Positions 46,052 through 54,451 of a stretch of 64,000 bases of DNA are shown here, piece by piece. The position numbers and the translations under genes are program-made. The notes under the pieces were generated by a model. That model was not told the origin of the DNA, made no database searches, and saw nothing but the letters and a program-made list of their open reading frames with translations. The stretch comes from Dyadobacter fermentans. GTDB lineage: Bacteria > Bacteroidota > Bacteroidia > Cytophagales > Spirosomataceae. How positions within the stretch are numbered: position 1 is the first letter of the stretch; each line of letters opens with the position of its first letter. Location of the stretch: contig NZ_JAHXBN010000013.1 in NCBI RefSeq assembly GCF_019924045.1, positions 310,001 through 374,000 on the forward strand, read 5' to 3'.

Positions 46052-46207
46052 GGTTCGATAGGCGTTTAGCTTGGAGATGAATCGTCGCGCAAACTAAGTT
46101 TTGTTCCGGTTGGAAAAACGATTAAATGATCAAAGTCCCACGGTCGGTGTACAAGCGGTTTTTGAGCCTCCATTCGCAAATTTTTTTCAGCATCTTCAAG
46201 TCACTTC

Positions 46208-46255
46208 TTGCATTCTTAAAATCTTTTATCAATCTTTGTCTATCGAATTTATAGA
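46208..46255 (+). promoter_or_regulatory. Promoter B and shared operator-like element, site B
   Basis: TTG (46208-46210), 20-bp spacer, AATCTTTG (46231-46238), then TCTATCGAATTTATAGA (46239-46255), an interrupted palindrome with perfect 5-bp arms TCTAT/ATAGA. It shares CTTTGTCTATC and the promoter geometry with site A, and its first 15 bp equal those of the site before the encapsulin operon. Confidence 0.65.
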
Positions 46256-46262
46256 TTTATTG

Positions 46263-46335
46263 AGAACGAAGGGAGAGGTTAGGCTCTGCGATCTTCTGGC
46301 AACCTGTGACTCGTCAAGGTGCCCCAACCTAATTC
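46263..46335 (+). promoter_or_regulatory. Candidate SAM-class riboswitch aptamer
   Basis: Conserved blocks of SAM-I/SAM-IV-type aptamers appear in order: GAGAGG (46273-46278), GGCAACC (46298-46304) and AAGGTGC (46316-46322). AGGTTAGG (46276-46283) can pair with CCAACCT (46324-46330) to close the element, and ACCT/AGGT pair around a small loop. It starts just after site B and ~130 nt before the cysteine desulfurase ATG. No terminator is evident downstream, so translational control is as likely. The rest of 46052-46462 holds no convincing gene. Confidence 0.55.
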
Positions 46336-46462
46336 TATTGATAAATCTGAAAATCCAACCACAGTAGTAAACTGGTATTGTGCACTGAATCAGGCTGGTC
46401 GGGCCTTGGGAAATCTGTGCCTTGCCGTGAATAAACTTTGATCAACAACAAACCAGAGAAAC

Positions 46463-47641
46463 ATGGAAATTTACCTGGATAATGCGGCTACGACCGCCCT
46501 GGACCCGGAAGTGATTGAGGCGATCCTGCCATTTTTGACCACCCATTATGCCAATCCTTCATCGGCACACGGTGCGGGGAGGAGGGCAAAGGAGGCGATA
46601 GATCAGGCGCGTCGTACGGTAGCACATCTGCTGGGCGCTTTGCCGGAGGAGATTTACTTCACAGCCGGCGCGACAGAGGGGATCAACCTCGTGCTCTCGG
46701 GGGCAATCCGGGCGTACGATCTCAGCCATGTCATTACAAGCCGCATCGAGCATAAGGCGGTGTTGCAAACATTGAAGCGGCACGAGAAAGAGGGCGACAT
46801 TGAAATAAGCTTTGTGAAGCTCGACGAACGCGGTAATGTGGACCTCTACCATCTCGAAAACCTCCTGCGGGCGAACCCGCGCACACTCATTGCGCTTATG
46901 CACGGGAACAATGAGATCGGAAACCTGACGGACATCCACGCGATTGGTGTGTTGGCGCGCCGGTACAATGCGGTGTTTTTTACCGACACAACACAAACAA
47001 TGGGCAAGGCTCATTTCGATTTGCAGGAGGCTGAGATCGATTTCCTCGTGGGCTCGGCACACAAGTTTCACGGTCCGAAAGGCGTAGGTTTTGTTTACAT
47101 CAGGCAAAAACACCAGCTGAAACCGTTGATTTATGGCGGAGGGCAGGAGCGTGGCCAGCGCGGCGGAACGGAAAACGTAGTGGGCATCGTGGGACTGGCG
47201 AAGGCACTGGAAGTAGCTTACCGCAACCTGGAAGCGAGCCGTAGCAAGGTCGCCAGGCTGAAACAATACCTGGTGTCGAAACTCGCGATCAGCGGGATAG
47301 AGGGCATATGTTATAACGGGGAGAGCAAATCGATCGAAAACAGCGTCGCTAATGTGCTGAGTGTGTCATTTCCCTGTTTGAGCTCGGGGAGCCTGGTGAC
47401 CAAGCTGGATCAGGTCGGTATTCAGGTTTCGGGCGGGAGCGCTTGCCAGGGTGGCGGTGCTTCGCATGTGATACAGGCGCTGGCGTGCGAGGCCGATAAG
47501 GAGAATGTGAGGTTCTCGTTCAGCAAGTTCAACACGTTCGAAGAGCTGGACCTGGTGGTGGACGCCATTACGCGGATCTACGAATCGGACCCGGTGGTTG
47601 CGACGCGCACGGGCTGGAAAAGGATCGCGAGCTTGGCGTAG
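46463..47641 (+). CDS. Cysteine desulfurase, NifS/IscS-like
   Basis: PLP enzyme converting cysteine to alanine and protein-bound persulfide. 392 aa, cytoplasmic. Motifs: YLDNAATTALDPEV at the N-terminus, ATEGINLVL, MHGNNEIGN, PLP lysine K201 in SAHKFHGPKG, and the active-site loop Cys C328 in GGSACQGGG. The long loop places it in group I (NifS/IscS) rather than SufS. It stands behind operator B and the SAM-type element and is followed by a SusC/SusD pair, not by isc genes, so sulfur salvage rather than routine Fe-S assembly is suggested. Confidence 0.92.
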   Translation: MEIYLDNAATTALDPEVIEAILPFLTTHYANPSSAHGAGRRAKEAIDQARRTVAHLLGALPEEIYFTAGATEGINLVLSGAIRAYDLSHVITSRIEHKAVLQTLKRHEKEGDIEISFVKLDERGNVDLYHLENLLRANPRTLIALMHGNNEIGNLTDIHAIGVLARRYNAVFFTDTTQTMGKAHFDLQEAEIDFLVGSAHKFHGPKGVGFVYIRQKHQLKPLIYGGGQERGQRGGTENVVGIVGLAKALEVAYRNLEASRSKVARLKQYLVSKLAISGIEGICYNGESKSIENSVANVLSVSFPCLSSGSLVTKLDQVGIQVSGGSACQGGGASHVIQALACEADKENVRFSFSKFNTFEELDLVVDAITRIYESDPVVATRTGWKRIASLA

Positions 47642-47674
47642 CAGATAATTTTCCAGAAAATAGTGGCCTTAGCA

Positions 47675-47720
47675 TTGGAAATAGTGTTGTCCTGTTACAT
47701 TTGTATATTAAATCTATAAA
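47675..47720 (+). promoter_or_regulatory. Promoter D and shared operator-like element, site D
   Basis: TTG (47675-47677), 18-bp spacer, consensus -7 element TACATTTG (47696-47703), then TATATTAAATCTATAAA (47704-47720), which aligns to site B at 12 of 17 positions at the same distance from TTTG. A 9-codon ORF (47737-47766, MNHKLLSCP) follows and ends 15 bp before the SusC ATG. Confidence 0.5.
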
Positions 47721-47781
47721 ATAAGTAGAATAAATAATGAATCACAAACTTTTAAGCTGTCCCTAACTTCCAATCCACATC

Positions 47782-50700
47782 ATGAGAAGAAATTTAGTAC
47801 TGATTTTCCTCCTGTTCAGTGTCGCCTGGCTGCATCCGGCAAAGGCGCAAACGATCCCGGTGACCGGTAAGGTCACATCCACGAGCGGCGAAACGCTGCC
47901 TGGCGTAACTGTCCTCATCAAAGGCACTTCCAAAGGTACATCCACCAACGGCGACGGCAGCTATGCCATCGAAGCCGACGCCGGTTCAATATTGAAATTT
48001 TCGTTTATCGGTTTAAAATCCATTGAATTGCCTGTCCCGCGCGACGGCAGGCTAGACGTCCGGCTCGAAAGCGACGAGACGATTTTGCAGGAAGTGGTCG
48101 TAACAGCGCTCGGCATTGCGAAAGAGAAGAAATCGCTCGGTTATGCGGTGCAGGAGTTGCAGACCAAAGACGTGGCCGAAGCGCGCGAAGGCAACCTTGT
48201 GAATGCACTTTCGGGCAAGATCGCGGGCGTGAACATTACCAACAGCCAGGGTGGAATGGGCTCGTCGCGGATCGTGATCCGGGGTGAAACGTCGATCGCA
48301 GGTAATAACCAGCCGCTCTTCGTGGTGGACGGAATACCGGTTGATAACTCGCAGCTGGGTGCCGGTGCCAACGGTTCGCGCGATTTTGCGAATGCGATTG
48401 CTGATATTAACCCGAACGACATCGAGTCGATCAGCGTGCTGAAAGGGCCGAATGCGGCTGCATTGTACGGTTCCCGCGCTTCCAACGGAGTGATTTTGAT
48501 TAAAACCAAAAGCGGAAAAGGCACGCAGCGCGGGCTGGGCGTGAATGTGAATTTTGGTTATTCTTCGGAGAAGCTATTGGTGTTGTCTGAATATCAGAAT
48601 GTTTTCGGGCAAGGAACCGGTGGAGCTTTCTCTTATGTGAACGGTAAAGGCGGCGGTGTCAACGATGCTACCGATGAAAGCTGGGGCCCGAGAATGGACG
48701 GCCGGCTGATTCCGCAGTTCTTCTCGAATGGCGAGGCGGTACCGTTTGTAGCGCACCCTGATAATGTCAAGAACTTTTTTGTAACGGGTCACACCCGCAC
48801 CACAGGCGTTTCGGTAGCAGGCTCGAACGACAAGGTAGATTACCGCTTTTCATTCAATAACAGCAAGCAAACCGGCGTGATCCCAAATACGGATATTTCC
48901 AAAAACTCATTTGGGGTAAATACAACCTACCGTTTGAACGACAAGCTGACACTTTCGACCAGTGCCAATTTTGCCCGGAACAGCTCCGATAACCTGCCTG
49001 GTACATCGGGCCGCGGGAGTAGCGTCATGCTCCAATTCCTGTGGTTTGGCCGGCAGGTGGATACCGAGTTGTTGAAGGATTACAACAAAGGCGGCTTCGA
49101 CTACAACTGGAACCACAGCTATTACAGCAACCCCTATCTGCTGCAATACGAAAACACCGCCCAACAGCGCCGCGACCGCTTTTTCGGCAATGTGAATTTG
49201 AATTACAAAATTACCGACTGGCTCACTGCCAATGTGCGTACGGGTAACGACTATTATAACGACAAGCGCAAGTTCAAAGTCGCCTACGGCACCAATGGCA
49301 CGCCTTATGGCTCGTACACTGAGGATAGCTACGTAGTGAATGAAAACAATACCGATTTCAATTTCAACTTCCACAAGAATGTAAGTGCTGACTTTGAACT
49401 CGACTGGCTCGTGGGCGGTAACCTGCGCAGCAATTTCAATGAGCAGAACTACCAGCAGGCACCGCGCCTTGCCGTGGCCGATTTGTACACGCTGAACAAC
49501 TCTCGCGACCCGCTGGTATCCTATAATGTGCTGCGTAAACAGAAGGTTTACAGCGCATTCAGCTCCGCGCAGGTAGGTTTCCGCAACTATGCGTTCCTGA
49601 ACCTTACAGCGCGTAACGATTGGTCGTCGACATTACCAACCGGTAACAACTCGTACTTCTATCCGTCGGTGAATGCCAGTTTGGTATTGACCGATGCATT
49701 CGATATCAAATCCAACGTGCTTACCTATGCTAAACTTCGCGGCGGGTGGGCCGAGGTGGGCAAGGATACCGATCCTTACCAGCTCGTGAACACCTTCCCC
49801 TTTAACCAGCCATTCGGCAGCGCGCCTTTGCTGACCGTTTCGGATGTGTTTTTGAGCGAAAATTTGAAGCCTGAAATCACGCAGTCGACTGAGATTGGTG
49901 CCGATATAGCCTTGTTCCGTAACCGCGTTCGGTTGGATGTAAGTTATTATAATACAGATAGCTATAATCAGATTTTGCGCGCGGATGTAAGTCCGTCGAC
50001 GGGTTATAAGCAGAAACTGCTCAATGCAGGCCATATTAATAACCGTGGTGTCGAGGCGATGCTGAATGTGAAGCCGATTGAAACCGAATCAGGTTTTAAA
50101 TGGGATATCGGGATCAACTTTTCGCGAAACCGCAGCAAAGTGGTGGAGCTCGACGACGAGGGCTTCCTGAACGATTACAAACTAGGTACCAATGGCGTGA
50201 CCGTTTATGCGAGCAAGGGTCTCGGCTACGGCGCTATTTTCGGATCGGCGTTTGCCCGGGACGAAAATGGCGAGCAGATCATCGGGGCCAATGGGTTGCC
50301 GACGAAGAACCCGAGTCTGCAAGTGCTCGGTCACTACACGCCGAAATGGATGGGCGGCATCAACAACTCATTCTCTTTCAAGGGTTTTAACCTGAGCGTG
50401 CTGATTGACACCAAGCAGGGCGGCTCCATTTACTCCGCAACCAACGCAACCGGGCGCTATACCGGCGTGCTGAAATCGACCTTGCCCGGCCGCGATGCGG
50501 ACCATGGGGGGCTGACCTACTATTACCCTGGCAACAACAAGGCTGGTGTAGCTGTGCAGGTGGCTAATGCGGCCGCTGCACCGTCGGGTGCGATCGTATA
50601 CGACGACGGTATCATCGCCAAAGGCGTAACGACCGACGGCAAACCGAATACCGTGATCGTTCCGGCGGAGCGCTATTACAAAGGGGTGTATTCCAACAGC

Positions 50701-50976
50701 GCGGGTATCAACGAAGCGAGCGTGTTCGATGCGTCGTTCATCAAACTGCGCGAGGTGAAACTGGGCTACACGGTCCCGCAGACATTTATTTCCAAATTTA
50801 AACTGCAAAGCCTGACCCTCTCGCTGTACGGCCGCAACCTGGCGTTCCTGCAAAAGAAAGCGGATAACATCGATCCTGAAACGGCTTTCAACACCGGCAA
50901 TACCGGCCAGGGGCTCGAATCGTTGCAGCTGCCGACGACCGCTTCTTACGGTTTCAATCTTTCCATAGGCTTCTAA
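47782..50976 (+). CDS. SusC/RagA-family TonB-dependent outer-membrane transporter (2)
   Basis: 1064 aa. Signal peptide ends AKAQT; regulatory beta-sandwich (VTGKVTSTSGETLPGVTVL), SusC plug signature LQEVVVTALGIAKEKKSLGY, plug to ~residue 250, and barrel ending in FNLSIGF. The ALGI variant of the signature differs from the GYGT of transporter 1, so the two belong to different SusC branches. Placed between the cysteine desulfurase and its SusD partner; the cargo is probably a sulfur-containing organic compound (inference from promoter and neighbours). Confidence 0.95.
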   Translation: MRRNLVLIFLLFSVAWLHPAKAQTIPVTGKVTSTSGETLPGVTVLIKGTSKGTSTNGDGSYAIEADAGSILKFSFIGLKSIELPVPRDGRLDVRLESDETILQEVVVTALGIAKEKKSLGYAVQELQTKDVAEAREGNLVNALSGKIAGVNITNSQGGMGSSRIVIRGETSIAGNNQPLFVVDGIPVDNSQLGAGANGSRDFANAIADINPNDIESISVLKGPNAAALYGSRASNGVILIKTKSGKGTQRGLGVNVNFGYSSEKLLVLSEYQNVFGQGTGGAFSYVNGKGGGVNDATDESWGPRMDGRLIPQFFSNGEAVPFVAHPDNVKNFFVTGHTRTTGVSVAGSNDKVDYRFSFNNSKQTGVIPNTDISKNSFGVNTTYRLNDKLTLSTSANFARNSSDNLPGTSGRGSSVMLQFLWFGRQVDTELLKDYNKGGFDYNWNHSYYSNPYLLQYENTAQQRRDRFFGNVNLNYKITDWLTANVRTGNDYYNDKRKFKVAYGTNGTPYGSYTEDSYVVNENNTDFNFNFHKNVSADFELDWLVGGNLRSNFNEQNYQQAPRLAVADLYTLNNSRDPLVSYNVLRKQKVYSAFSSAQVGFRNYAFLNLTARNDWSSTLPTGNNSYFYPSVNASLVLTDAFDIKSNVLTYAKLRGGWAEVGKDTDPYQLVNTFPFNQPFGSAPLLTVSDVFLSENLKPEITQSTEIGADIALFRNRVRLDVSYYNTDSYNQILRADVSPSTGYKQKLLNAGHINNRGVEAMLNVKPIETESGFKWDIGINFSRNRSKVVELDDEGFLNDYKLGTNGVTVYASKGLGYGAIFGSAFARDENGEQIIGANGLPTKNPSLQVLGHYTPKWMGGINNSFSFKGFNLSVLIDTKQGGSIYSATNATGRYTGVLKSTLPGRDADHGGLTYYYPGNNKAGVAVQVANAAAAPSGAIVYDDGIIAKGVTTDGKPNTVIVPAERYYKGVYSNSAGINEASVFDASFIKLREVKLGYTVPQTFISKFKLQSLTLSLYGRNLAFLQKKADNIDPETAFNTGNTGQGLESLQLPTTASYGFNLSIGF

Positions 50977-50989
50977 TAGACCCATATCC

Positions 50990-52432
50990 ATGCATACCCA
51001 TAACATTACCAAAGGATTTGTGATCGCTGCTGCCGGCCTGCTTTTGACGGCTTGCCAGGATCAGCTCGAAGAAACGAATACCAACCCGAACGAGGCTATT
51101 AAAGCCCAGCCGGAATATTTGCTGGCGAATGCGATCAAATCCAATGCGGACCTTACGCTCGGCTCGGATGCTTCGATGGAGACTACCACGCTTTTTATCC
51201 AGCATTGGGCGAAAATTCAATATACAGACCCGGACAAGTACACGGTCAGCATTGCCAACGTGCAAAACGTCTGGACGAACCTCTATTCGCAGGGATTGAC
51301 GGACTTCGCCACGATCATCAAACTCGGAGAGGAAAGTGGTAATACCAATTACCAGGCGGTAGGCCTTATCCTGAAATCCTGGTCGTTCCAGCTACTGACC
51401 GATTTGTACGGCAACATTCCGTACAGCCAGGCGCTGCAATTGAACGAGACGCTCACGCCGAAATATGACGCGCAAAAGGACGTTTACATTGGTCTTTTGA
51501 ATGACCTCAAAAAAGCGACCGAGCTGATCAATACCAGCGGCTCGCCGATCAGTGGTGACCTTGTTTACAATGGCAACCTCACCAAATGGAAGAAGTTCGC
51601 GAACTCCCTGCGCCTGCGCATCGCATTGCGCATTGCCGACAAGGAACCTGAAACCGCCAAAGCGGTGGTAGCGGAGCTAGCCAAAGACAAAAGTGCCCTC
51701 ATTGCTTCCAACGACGAGATCGCGCAGCTGGTTTACCTCGCATCGCCGAATCAGAACCCTGTTTCCCGCGACCGCGAAACGCGCGACGATTACCGCGTCA
51801 GCAAATCGATCATCGATAAGTTGCAGGAGCTGAAAGACCCGCGCCTGGCTGTTTTCGCAAACAAAACCGTCGATGCGACGCCTACGGGCTACATTGGAGT
51901 AACCAACGGCCTTCCCGCCGATTCGGCGGCGAAGCTGGGTTTTACCAAAACTTCTAAACTGGGTGATTATTTCACGGCACCGGCTTCACCGGCCATTTTT
52001 GTGAGTTATGCCGAAGTTTTGTTTAACCTGGCGGAGGCTGCGCAGCGCGGATTTATTACTGAAAGCGCGGTTGATTTGTACAAAGCGGCTGTGACAGCGT
52101 CGTTGCAGCAGTTCAAAGTGGGTAATGCGGATATCGCCGCTTATCTCGCCCAGCCATCGGTAGCCTACGATGCCGCGAACTATAAAAAATCGATTGGCGA
52201 GCAGAAATGGCTGGCGCTATTCAGCCAGGGCCTGGAAGCTTTTGCAGAATGGCGAAGGCTGGATTATCCGCAGCTAAAACCGGCCTATGCAGGTGTTCTG
52301 AATGGAAAATTGCCCGTCCGCCTCACATACCCGACGGGGGAGCAGGCGCTCAATGCAGCCAATTACAAAGCCGCCGTTGCCGCCCAGGGCGAAGACCGCC
52401 TGACGACGAAGCTGTGGTTCGACGCATTCTAA
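50990..52432 (+). CDS. SusD-like surface lipoprotein (2)
   Basis: 480 aa; lipobox LTAC with mature CQDQLEETNTNPNEA. The N-terminal NTNPNEA and the blocks LKSWSFQLLTDLYGNIPYSQAL (read as WSFQLLTDLYGNIPYSQ) and WKKFANSLRLRIALRI are typical of the SusD-like_2 branch, distinct from SusD 1. C-terminus RLTYPTGEQALNAANY also fits. Starts 13 bp after the SusC gene: a transporter pair with its substrate-capture lid. Confidence 0.93.
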   Translation: MHTHNITKGFVIAAAGLLLTACQDQLEETNTNPNEAIKAQPEYLLANAIKSNADLTLGSDASMETTTLFIQHWAKIQYTDPDKYTVSIANVQNVWTNLYSQGLTDFATIIKLGEESGNTNYQAVGLILKSWSFQLLTDLYGNIPYSQALQLNETLTPKYDAQKDVYIGLLNDLKKATELINTSGSPISGDLVYNGNLTKWKKFANSLRLRIALRIADKEPETAKAVVAELAKDKSALIASNDEIAQLVYLASPNQNPVSRDRETRDDYRVSKSIIDKLQELKDPRLAVFANKTVDATPTGYIGVTNGLPADSAAKLGFTKTSKLGDYFTAPASPAIFVSYAEVLFNLAEAAQRGFITESAVDLYKAAVTASLQQFKVGNADIAAYLAQPSVAYDAANYKKSIGEQKWLALFSQGLEAFAEWRRLDYPQLKPAYAGVLNGKLPVRLTYPTGEQALNAANYKAAVAAQGEDRLTTKLWFDAF

Positions 52433-52493
52433 TTTTAACAAAATTTAATGTGCGGTAGTGGCACTTAACTGGGCTGCGGGGCGTAATGTTAAT

Positions 52494-52640
52494 GTGACCG
52501 CCGCCGATGGGCCTTCGGCCGACCATAGACCATAGACAATAGACCATGCTAATCATTAGAATCCAAAGTACAAACATGGTCGATGGTCGGCGGTCCATGG
52601 TCGGGCCGCAGGCCCATCGGCGGTCAGCCGTCGGCGGTCA
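52494..52640. repeat. TGAC/GTC fold-back element after susD 2
   Basis: Left half has GACCGCCGCCGATGGGCC then phased GACCATAGACCATAGACAATAG units; the right half holds CATGGTCGATGGTCGG, GGCCCATCGGCGGTCAGC. The halves are near inverse complements and could form a long stem. No gene in 52433-52678. Confidence 0.8.
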
Positions 52641-52678
52641 AAAAATATTCTCAACAAACCACATAAACATCAAAACCA

Positions 52679-52933
52679 ATGAGCAAAACCTTTTTTCTCC
52701 GGATCATTTACCGGAATGCCGGGAATCTGCACAAAATTACTTCCAGTGTGGAATCCGTAAACGGGGCGAAAATCAAGCATTTGAACTTTATCAGCAGAGG
52801 CAAAAGTTTCGTGGGCGTAATCGCGTTCGAAGCATCTCAACTGATCGACTTTGAAAAAATCATGACGCTGATCCGCCGTAACCGCGACATTTCAGAAGTT
52901 GAACGGATTATGGATAGCTCACTTTGTTGTTGA
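52679..52933 (+). CDS. Small conserved-looking protein of unknown function
   Basis: 84 aa, cytoplasmic by appearance. Alternating beta/alpha pattern (FFLRIIYRNAGNLHKITSSV, then IKHLNFISRGKSFVGVIAFE, then a C-terminal helix EVERIMDSSLCC) is reminiscent of a small ACT-like or ferredoxin-like fold, but I do not recognise the family. Ends in Cys-Cys. Codon use is like the neighbours, and it is the only sizeable reading frame here. Confidence 0.5.
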   Translation: MSKTFFLRIIYRNAGNLHKITSSVESVNGAKIKHLNFISRGKSFVGVIAFEASQLIDFEKIMTLIRRNRDISEVERIMDSSLCC

Positions 52934-52939
52934 CCGTGA

Positions 52940-53509
52940 TCAGAATGTGATCCCAAACTGAAATCCTATCGTGACGGACGCCGGGTGCCCGTTCCCGAAG
53001 CGGAAAGGCACCGGCACCGCCACAAAATAGCCGCTGTTTTTATTTTTCTTCACGATTTTATTCAAAACCGGCGTGAAGCCGTACCTCCCGGCCGTTTCAA
53101 ATGCGGCACGACCGGCGAAGGTAAGCCCGGGTGCTAATGTTACGAGAATGCCTGGGTGAAAGAGGAAATTGGCCATCCTGCTCGTACCCTTCTCAGCCCT
53201 TACTAATGGCACAAATTCAGCTGAGAAGCCGATTTTAGGGCTTTTCCATATATTAATGCCGGTAGGCAATCCAACTACATAATAGCTATCGAAATTGGTA
53301 GTCGTACCCTCGTCGCTGAAGGTAACGATCGGGTGCAGAATGCCTACATAACCGGCTACACGCGGGTATGTGGGAGCGGGTGCAGGCGCGGCTGTGCTTG
53401 CTGGTGCGGACGCGGGTTGTGCCTGCTGTTGTGCGCGTGAGGCGCTATGGACAAGCGAAATGAGGATGCAGAGCGTAAATAGGAGTTTTCCGGTAAAATG
53501 ACGGAGCAT
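52940..53509 (-). CDS. Exported protein, predicted small outer-membrane barrel
   Basis: 189 aa from the ATG at 53509, which places a signal sequence (LLFTLCILISLVHSASRAQ) correctly; an upstream in-frame start would bury it. A Gln/Pro/Ala linker (~20-45) leads to strands such as YVGILHPIVTFSDEGTT and a final strand VTIGFQFGITF ending in Phe, as in outer-membrane barrels. Function unknown. Confidence 0.65.
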   Translation of the reverse strand: MLRHFTGKLLFTLCILISLVHSASRAQQQAQPASAPASTAAPAPAPTYPRVAGYVGILHPIVTFSDEGTTTNFDSYYVVGLPTGINIWKSPKIGFSAEFVPLVRAEKGTSRMANFLFHPGILVTLAPGLTFAGRAAFETAGRYGFTPVLNKIVKKNKNSGYFVAVPVPFRFGNGHPASVTIGFQFGITF

Positions 53510-53586
53510 AACATGGGGTTTTAGATGAAAGCGGGTAAACCGCCTTACAATTCTAAAAACCAATGCGCCGCCAGGATAGAACGGTT

Positions 53587-54450
53587 TTAACGTTTTGTAT
53601 TTCCTTTACTTTTTCGAACAAATTTTCTGTATTCCGAGGGCGTTTGCCCGGTATGCGCCTTGAAAACACGGTTGAAATGGCTTTGATCCGAAAAGCCGGT
53701 GAGGTAGGCGATCTCAGCCAGCGTGTCTTCCGAAGATTCGAGCAGCTGAATGGCCTTTTCGATCCGTAACTTCCGGATGTATTCTCCGAAAGAAAGGTTA
53801 TCGAAGTACCGGGAAAACTCCCGTGAAAGGTAAGCCGGATTTACGTCCAACTCCTCCGAGGCGATTTTGAGATTGAAGTTCAGGTTGGTATCGATATGGT
53901 CCTGAATGAGGTTTTTAAGGTCTTTGGTCCAGGCTGGGACCTTGGCCTTTTTTTCGCCTTTGTTGCTGATGTAGGTTTTGTAAATCTGTAACAATAAATG
54001 CTCTGTCGGGCTTTGGGTGTGTTTCTCTTTGCGCAAGTGCCTGGCCCAGCTGTACAACGCGTCGTAAATGAGCATGCCTTGTTCGAGCAACTCGTGGTCG
54101 TCCCTGGTATTGTAAGCCAGTCCGGCTGATATCGCCCAAAGCCCCGACGATTGTAATGCTAATGTGTGGTCGTCGGTATCGGCCCCGCGCACGATGGGCG
54201 CGATGACGTTCAGCGCAGGGTCTTTCAGTTCGTATTTTTTGATAAAATAATCGAACGTACACTGATCGTCATAATGAGTGAATTCGACGCCGGGAATGTC
54301 GAAAGGTGTTGCGCTCAGCGCTTCCGCCTGGCACAACACCTCATTTTCGGGCACATATATTATTTCCGCTTGCGGATCGATGAAGCGTCGTATGAGCCAC
54401 GGGCAGGCCAGTCGGTCAATTTTGGGGCGCTCGCGCGTGATCCATTTCAT
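53587..54450 (-). CDS. ChrB-like domain fused to AraC-type DNA-binding domain
   Basis: 287 aa. Residues ~1-140 match the chromate-resistance (ChrB C-terminal) domain: MKWITRERPKIDRLACPWLI, FIDPQAEIIYVPENEV, and IVRGADTDDHTLALQSSGL. Residues ~185-285 are an AraC HTH pair (FGEYIRKLRIEKAIQLLESS and IAYLTGFSDQSHFNRVFKAH). ChrB-type domains usually sit alone or beside a ChrA transporter; here the fusion looks like a regulator with a built-in sensor. It starts 2 bp after the DMT transporter stop, so both are in one transcript. Confidence 0.85.
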   Translation of the reverse strand: MKWITRERPKIDRLACPWLIRRFIDPQAEIIYVPENEVLCQAEALSATPFDIPGVEFTHYDDQCTFDYFIKKYELKDPALNVIAPIVRGADTDDHTLALQSSGLWAISAGLAYNTRDDHELLEQGMLIYDALYSWARHLRKEKHTQSPTEHLLLQIYKTYISNKGEKKAKVPAWTKDLKNLIQDHIDTNLNFNLKIASEELDVNPAYLSREFSRYFDNLSFGEYIRKLRIEKAIQLLESSEDTLAEIAYLTGFSDQSHFNRVFKAHTGQTPSEYRKFVRKSKGNTKR

Positions 54451-54451
54451 A

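Noticed and set aside
46101..46367. 88-codon open frame in the region before the cysteine desulfurase
   Set aside because: It runs through promoter B, operator B and the SAM-like element; a structured RNA explains the sequence better.
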